Shown one piece after another: positions 61,174-64,000 of a stretch of DNA of 64,000 nucleotides. The position numbers and the translations under genes are program-made. The DNA comes from Thiobacillus sp. (GTDB taxonomy: Bacteria > Pseudomonadota > Gammaproteobacteria > Burkholderiales > Thiobacillaceae). Under the pieces are notes generated by a model that did not search any database, was not told the origin of the DNA, and saw only the letters and a list, made by a program, of their open reading frames with translations. The stretch covers positions 59,317-123,316 of the forward strand of contig NZ_JAUYRI010000010.1 of the NCBI RefSeq assembly GCF_030696885.1. Direction: 5' to 3'. How positions within the stretch are numbered: position 1 is the stretch's first letter; each line of letters begins with the position of its first letter.

Positions 61174-63979
61174 CTACAAGAACACGCTCAACCTGCCCGA
61201 CACCCCCTTCCCGATGCGCGGCGACCTCGCCAAGCGCGAACCCGGCTGGGTCAAAAGCTGGCAGGAGAAAAAGCGCTACGAGGCCATCCGCAAGGCGGCC
61301 GCTGGCCGGCCGAAGTTCATCCTGCACGACGGCCCGCCCTACGCCAACGGCGACATCCACATCGGCCACGCGGTGAACAAGATCCTCAAGGACATCATCG
61401 TCAAGGCGAAGACGCTGTCCGGTTTCGACGCGCCCTACGTGCCGGGCTGGGACTGCCACGGCCTGCCTATCGAGTTGCAGGTGGAAAAGCAGCATGGCAA
61501 GGAGATCCCGGCGGCGAAATTCCGCGAGCTGTGCCGTGAATATGCACAGGCCCAGATCGAGCGCCAGAAGACCGATTTCATTCGCCTCGGCGTACTGGGC
61601 GAGTGGGACAATCCCTATCGCACCATGGATTTCAAGTTCGAAGCCGACATCATGCGCACGCTCGGGCGCATCCATGCGAATGGCTACCTCTATCAGGGCC
61701 AGAAGCCGGTGCACTGGTGCGTGGATTGCGGCTCCGCCCTGGCCGAGGCCGAGGTGGAATACGAGGACAAGACCTCGCCCGCCATCGACGTGGCCTTCGC
61801 CGTGAAGGACGTAGCCGCGCTGGCTGCCGCGATGGGCATGAAAGCGCCCTCGCAGCCGGTGTATGCCGTGATCTGGACCACCACGCCGTGGACCCTGCCC
61901 GCCAACCAGGCGGTGTCCGTGCACCCGGAATTCATTTACGACCTGATCCAGACCCCCAAGGGCATCCTGATCCTGGCCCATGACCTGGCCGAGACCTGCA
62001 TCCAGCGCTATGGTTTCGAGACGGTTGAAGTCATCGCCAAGGTCAAGGGCGCCGCGCTGGAACATCTGCAATTGCAACACCCGTTCTACGAGCGCATCGT
62101 GCCCGTCATCTGCGGCGAGCATGTCACGCTGGACGCCGGCACCGGCCTGGTACATACCGCGCCGGCCCACGGCCAGGACGACTACGTGATCGGCAGCAAA
62201 TACAAGCTGGCGGTGGACTGCCCGGTGGGCGACGACGGCAAGTTCTTCGAGCGCACCCCGCTGGTGGGCGGACAGTCGATCTGGGCGGCCAACAAGACCG
62301 TGCTGGAAATCCTCAACACCAATGGCCTGCTGCTCAAGGACGAGAAGCTGCTGCACAGCTATCCCCACTGCTGGCGCCACAAGACACCGATCATTTTCCG
62401 TGCCACGCACCAGTGGTTCATCGGCATGGAGGCGAGCGGCGAGCATGCCAGCCTGCGCGAGGCCGCGCTGAAAGCCGTCGAGAACACCGCCTTCTTCCCC
62501 TCCTGGGGGCGCGCCCGCCTGGAAGCCATGATCAGGAACCGCCCCGACTGGTGCGTCTCGCGCCAGCGCAACTGGGGCGTGCCGATGCCGCTGTTCGTGC
62601 ACAAGGAATCGGGCGAATTGCACCCGCGTACCCAGGATCTGCTGGAGCAGGTGGCGCAACGCGTCGAGAAGCAGGGCATCGAAGCCTGGTTCAGCCTGGA
62701 TGCCGCCGAACTGATTGGCGCAGAGGCCGCCACCTACAAGAAGGTCAGCGACACCCTCGACGTGTGGTTCGACTCCGGCTCCAGCCACGCCTGCGTACTG
62801 AAGGAGCGCGATTACCTGTCCCACCCCGCCGACCTGTACCTGGAAGGCTCGGACCAGCACCGCGGCTGGTTCCAGTCCTCGCTCCTCACCGGCTGCGCGA
62901 CGGACGGCCACGCGCCTTACAAGGCGCTCTTGACCCACGGCTTCGTGGTCGATGCCAAGGGCCACAAGATGAGCAAGTCCAAGGGCAACGTGGTCGCCCC
63001 GCAGAAGGTGATGGACACGCTGGGCGCCGACATCCTGCGCCTGTGGGTGGCTTCCACCGACTATTCCGGCGAACTGACCATTTCCGACGAGATCCTGAAG
63101 CGCGTGACCGAAGGCTACCGCCGCATTCGCAACACGCTGCGCTTCCTGCTCGCCAATCTGGCAGACTTCGATCCGGCGCAGCATCAATTGCCGGTTGAAG
63201 AATGGCTGGAGATCGACCGCTACGCGCTGGCGCTGGCCGCCCGTTTCCAGGAAGAAATCGCCGCCGACTACGGGCGCTATGAATTCCACCTGGTGGCGCA
63301 GAAGCTCACTTCCTTCTGCTCCGAAGACCTGGGCGGTTTTTATCTTGATATCCTCAAGGACCGCCTCTACACCGCCGGCACCGATTCCCCTGCCCGCCGT
63401 TCGGCGCAGAATGCGCTCTATCATCTCACCCACAGCCTGCTCCGCCTGCTCGCGCCGATACTCAGCTTCACCGCCGAGGAAGCCTGGGCGGCGATGACGG
63501 GCAAGGCAGATGACAGCGTGTTCCTGCATACCTGGCACGACTTCCCGGCTGTTGCGGAAGGTCCACAACTGCTGGAGAAGTGGGCAGCCATCCGCGAACT
63601 GCGCGCCCGCGTCACCAAGGAACTGGAAACCGTGCGCGTCTCCGGCGCCATCGGTTCATCGCTGCAGGCAGAGGTCGAAATCCAGGTGGGCGGCGAGTTG
63701 TTCGAATGGCTGCAAACTCTGGGCGACGATCTGCGCTTCGTGCTGATCACTTCGCAGGCCAAGCTTGTAGGTCGGGCTTCAGCCCGAAATGTCGGGCTGA
63801 AGCCCGACCTACAGGCAGGCAGTGAAGAAAAAATCACGGTCAGCGCCAGCACACAGCAGAAATGCGAACGCTGCTGGCACTACCGCGCCGATGTCGGCGC
63901 GCATGCCGAGCACCCGACCCTGTGCGGACGCTGCATTTCCAACCTGTTCGGCGCCGGTGAAGCGCGCTCCCATGCGTAA
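61166..63979 (+). CDS. ileS: isoleucyl-tRNA synthetase, with an in-frame REP insertion
   Basis: A class I synthetase of 937 residues. HIGH motif in [20 protein letters not shown], editing-domain segment [31 protein letters not shown], and [20 protein letters not shown] with KMSKS. The C-terminal zinc ribbon is [12 protein letters not shown]...CGRC. Between the last folded strand ([12 protein letters not shown]) and the zinc ribbon, 16 codons come from a perfect 48-bp palindrome (63766-63813) reading [16 protein letters not shown]. It keeps the frame, and the protein is presumably active. Confidence 0.96.
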   Translation: MPDYKNTLNLPDTPFPMRGDLAKREPGWVKSWQEKKRYEAIRKAAAGRPKFILHDGPPYANGDIHIGHAVNKILKDIIVKAKTLSGFDAPYVPGWDCHGLPIELQVEKQHGKEIPAAKFRELCREYAQAQIERQKTDFIRLGVLGEWDNPYRTMDFKFEADIMRTLGRIHANGYLYQGQKPVHWCVDCGSALAEAEVEYEDKTSPAIDVAFAVKDVAALAAAMGMKAPSQPVYAVIWTTTPWTLPANQAVSVHPEFIYDLIQTPKGILILAHDLAETCIQRYGFETVEVIAKVKGAALEHLQLQHPFYERIVPVICGEHVTLDAGTGLVHTAPAHGQDDYVIGSKYKLAVDCPVGDDGKFFERTPLVGGQSIWAANKTVLEILNTNGLLLKDEKLLHSYPHCWRHKTPIIFRATHQWFIGMEASGEHASLREAALKAVENTAFFPSWGRARLEAMIRNRPDWCVSRQRNWGVPMPLFVHKESGELHPRTQDLLEQVAQRVEKQGIEAWFSLDAAELIGAEAATYKKVSDTLDVWFDSGSSHACVLKERDYLSHPADLYLEGSDQHRGWFQSSLLTGCATDGHAPYKALLTHGFVVDAKGHKMSKSKGNVVAPQKVMDTLGADILRLWVASTDYSGELTISDEILKRVTEGYRRIRNTLRFLLANLADFDPAQHQLPVEEWLEIDRYALALAARFQEEIAADYGRYEFHLVAQKLTSFCSEDLGGFYLDILKDRLYTAGTDSPARRSAQNALYHLTHSLLRLLAPILSFTAEEAWAAMTGKADDSVFLHTWHDFPAVAEGPQLLEKWAAIRELRARVTKELETVRVSGAIGSSLQAEVEIQVGGELFEWLQTLGDDLRFVLITSQAKLVGRASARNVGLKPDLQAGSEEKITVSASTQQKCERCWHYRADVGAHAEHPTLCGRCISNLFGAGEARSHA
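63766..63813. repeat. inverted REP pair (BIME-like) inside ileS
   Basis: Two 22-bp arms, TGTAGGTCGGGCTTCAGCCC plus GA and its exact reverse complement, around a 4-nt loop (AATG). Each arm has GTAG followed by a GC-rich hairpin, the signature of REP sequences used by RAYT transposases. Total length is 48 nt, a multiple of three. Confidence 0.88.
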
Positions 63980-64000
63980 CTGGCGCCTGTGGCTGCTGTA
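63972..64000 (+). CDS. lspA: lipoprotein signal peptidase, first codons (cut by window edge)
   Basis: Starting at the ATG 63972, MRNWRLWLL is read before the window ends. It overlaps the ileS stop by 8 nt. The call rests on the standard ileS-lspA order and the hydrophobic start typical of LspA. Confidence 0.6.

Overview
The window looks like one continuous stretch of a GC-rich betaproteobacterial chromosome. The best guess is a Thiobacillus-like or related environmental member. The grounds are an exosortase/PEP-CTERM locus of the XrtB-EpsI-EpsG-EpsF-EpsE-EpsL-EpsD type, the petABC-sspA-sspB gene order, a betaproteobacterial proteasome homologue (BPH), and the order rpsT / murJ-ribF-ileS-lspA. 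No rRNA gene was seen. The only tRNA is tRNA-Thr(TGT).

Region 1 (1-24.3 kb, all minus strand) is an exopolysaccharide and protein-sorting cluster. Transcription order is: an initiating phosphoglycosyl transferase (24.3 kb), a PEP-CTERM protein, two TPR-sulfotransferases flanking a TPR-glycosyltransferase-like protein, a small sulfotransferase, an OmpP1/FadL porin, EpsD, a CAAX-type protease, EpsL, EpsE, EpsF, EpsG, exosortase XrtB, EpsI, Gmd, a four-helix-bundle protein, Fcl, a Wzx-type flippase and the start of a glycosyltransferase. The content suggests a fucose-containing, possibly sulfated exopolysaccharide exported with PEP-CTERM surface proteins.

Region 2 (24.3-29.4 kb) holds four further PEP-CTERM genes. 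Three are diverged paralogues and one upstream fragment is a decayed tail. Four loci carry a shared 18-nt box (TGTAAAAAA..CCGACA) placed 85-96 bp upstream of a sigma-54 promoter, which reads as a PEP-CTERM regulon. Region 3 (29.4-32.6 kb) is PP0621-pilS-pilR. Region 4 (32.6-37.9 kb) is a small integrative element in the 3' end of tRNA-Thr. It has a tyrosine integrase, an AlpA-type regulator, two winged/HTH proteins, a zinc-ribbon protein and one secreted cargo protein.

Region 5 (38-43 kb) holds sspB, sspA, the cytochrome bc1 operon and an HtrA protease. Region 6 (43-51 kb) holds an ECF sigma factor operon whose membrane anti-sigma factor appears fused to a DsrE domain. It is transcribed divergently from a secreted DsrE protein and a porin. 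Both divergent promoters match TGGAATAA-N15-CGTCTYAC, which argues for one self-regulated ECF regulon, and a third DsrE protein lies 4 kb away. Region 7 (51-64 kb) is housekeeping: CBS, DJ-1, YajQ, BPH, PpnP, argG, argF, argD, a urate-hydroxylase-like membrane protein, DUF3579, rpsT, murJ, ribF, ileS (with an in-frame REP palindrome) and the start of lspA.

All functional assignments are by recognition of sequence motifs and gene order. No database search was run.
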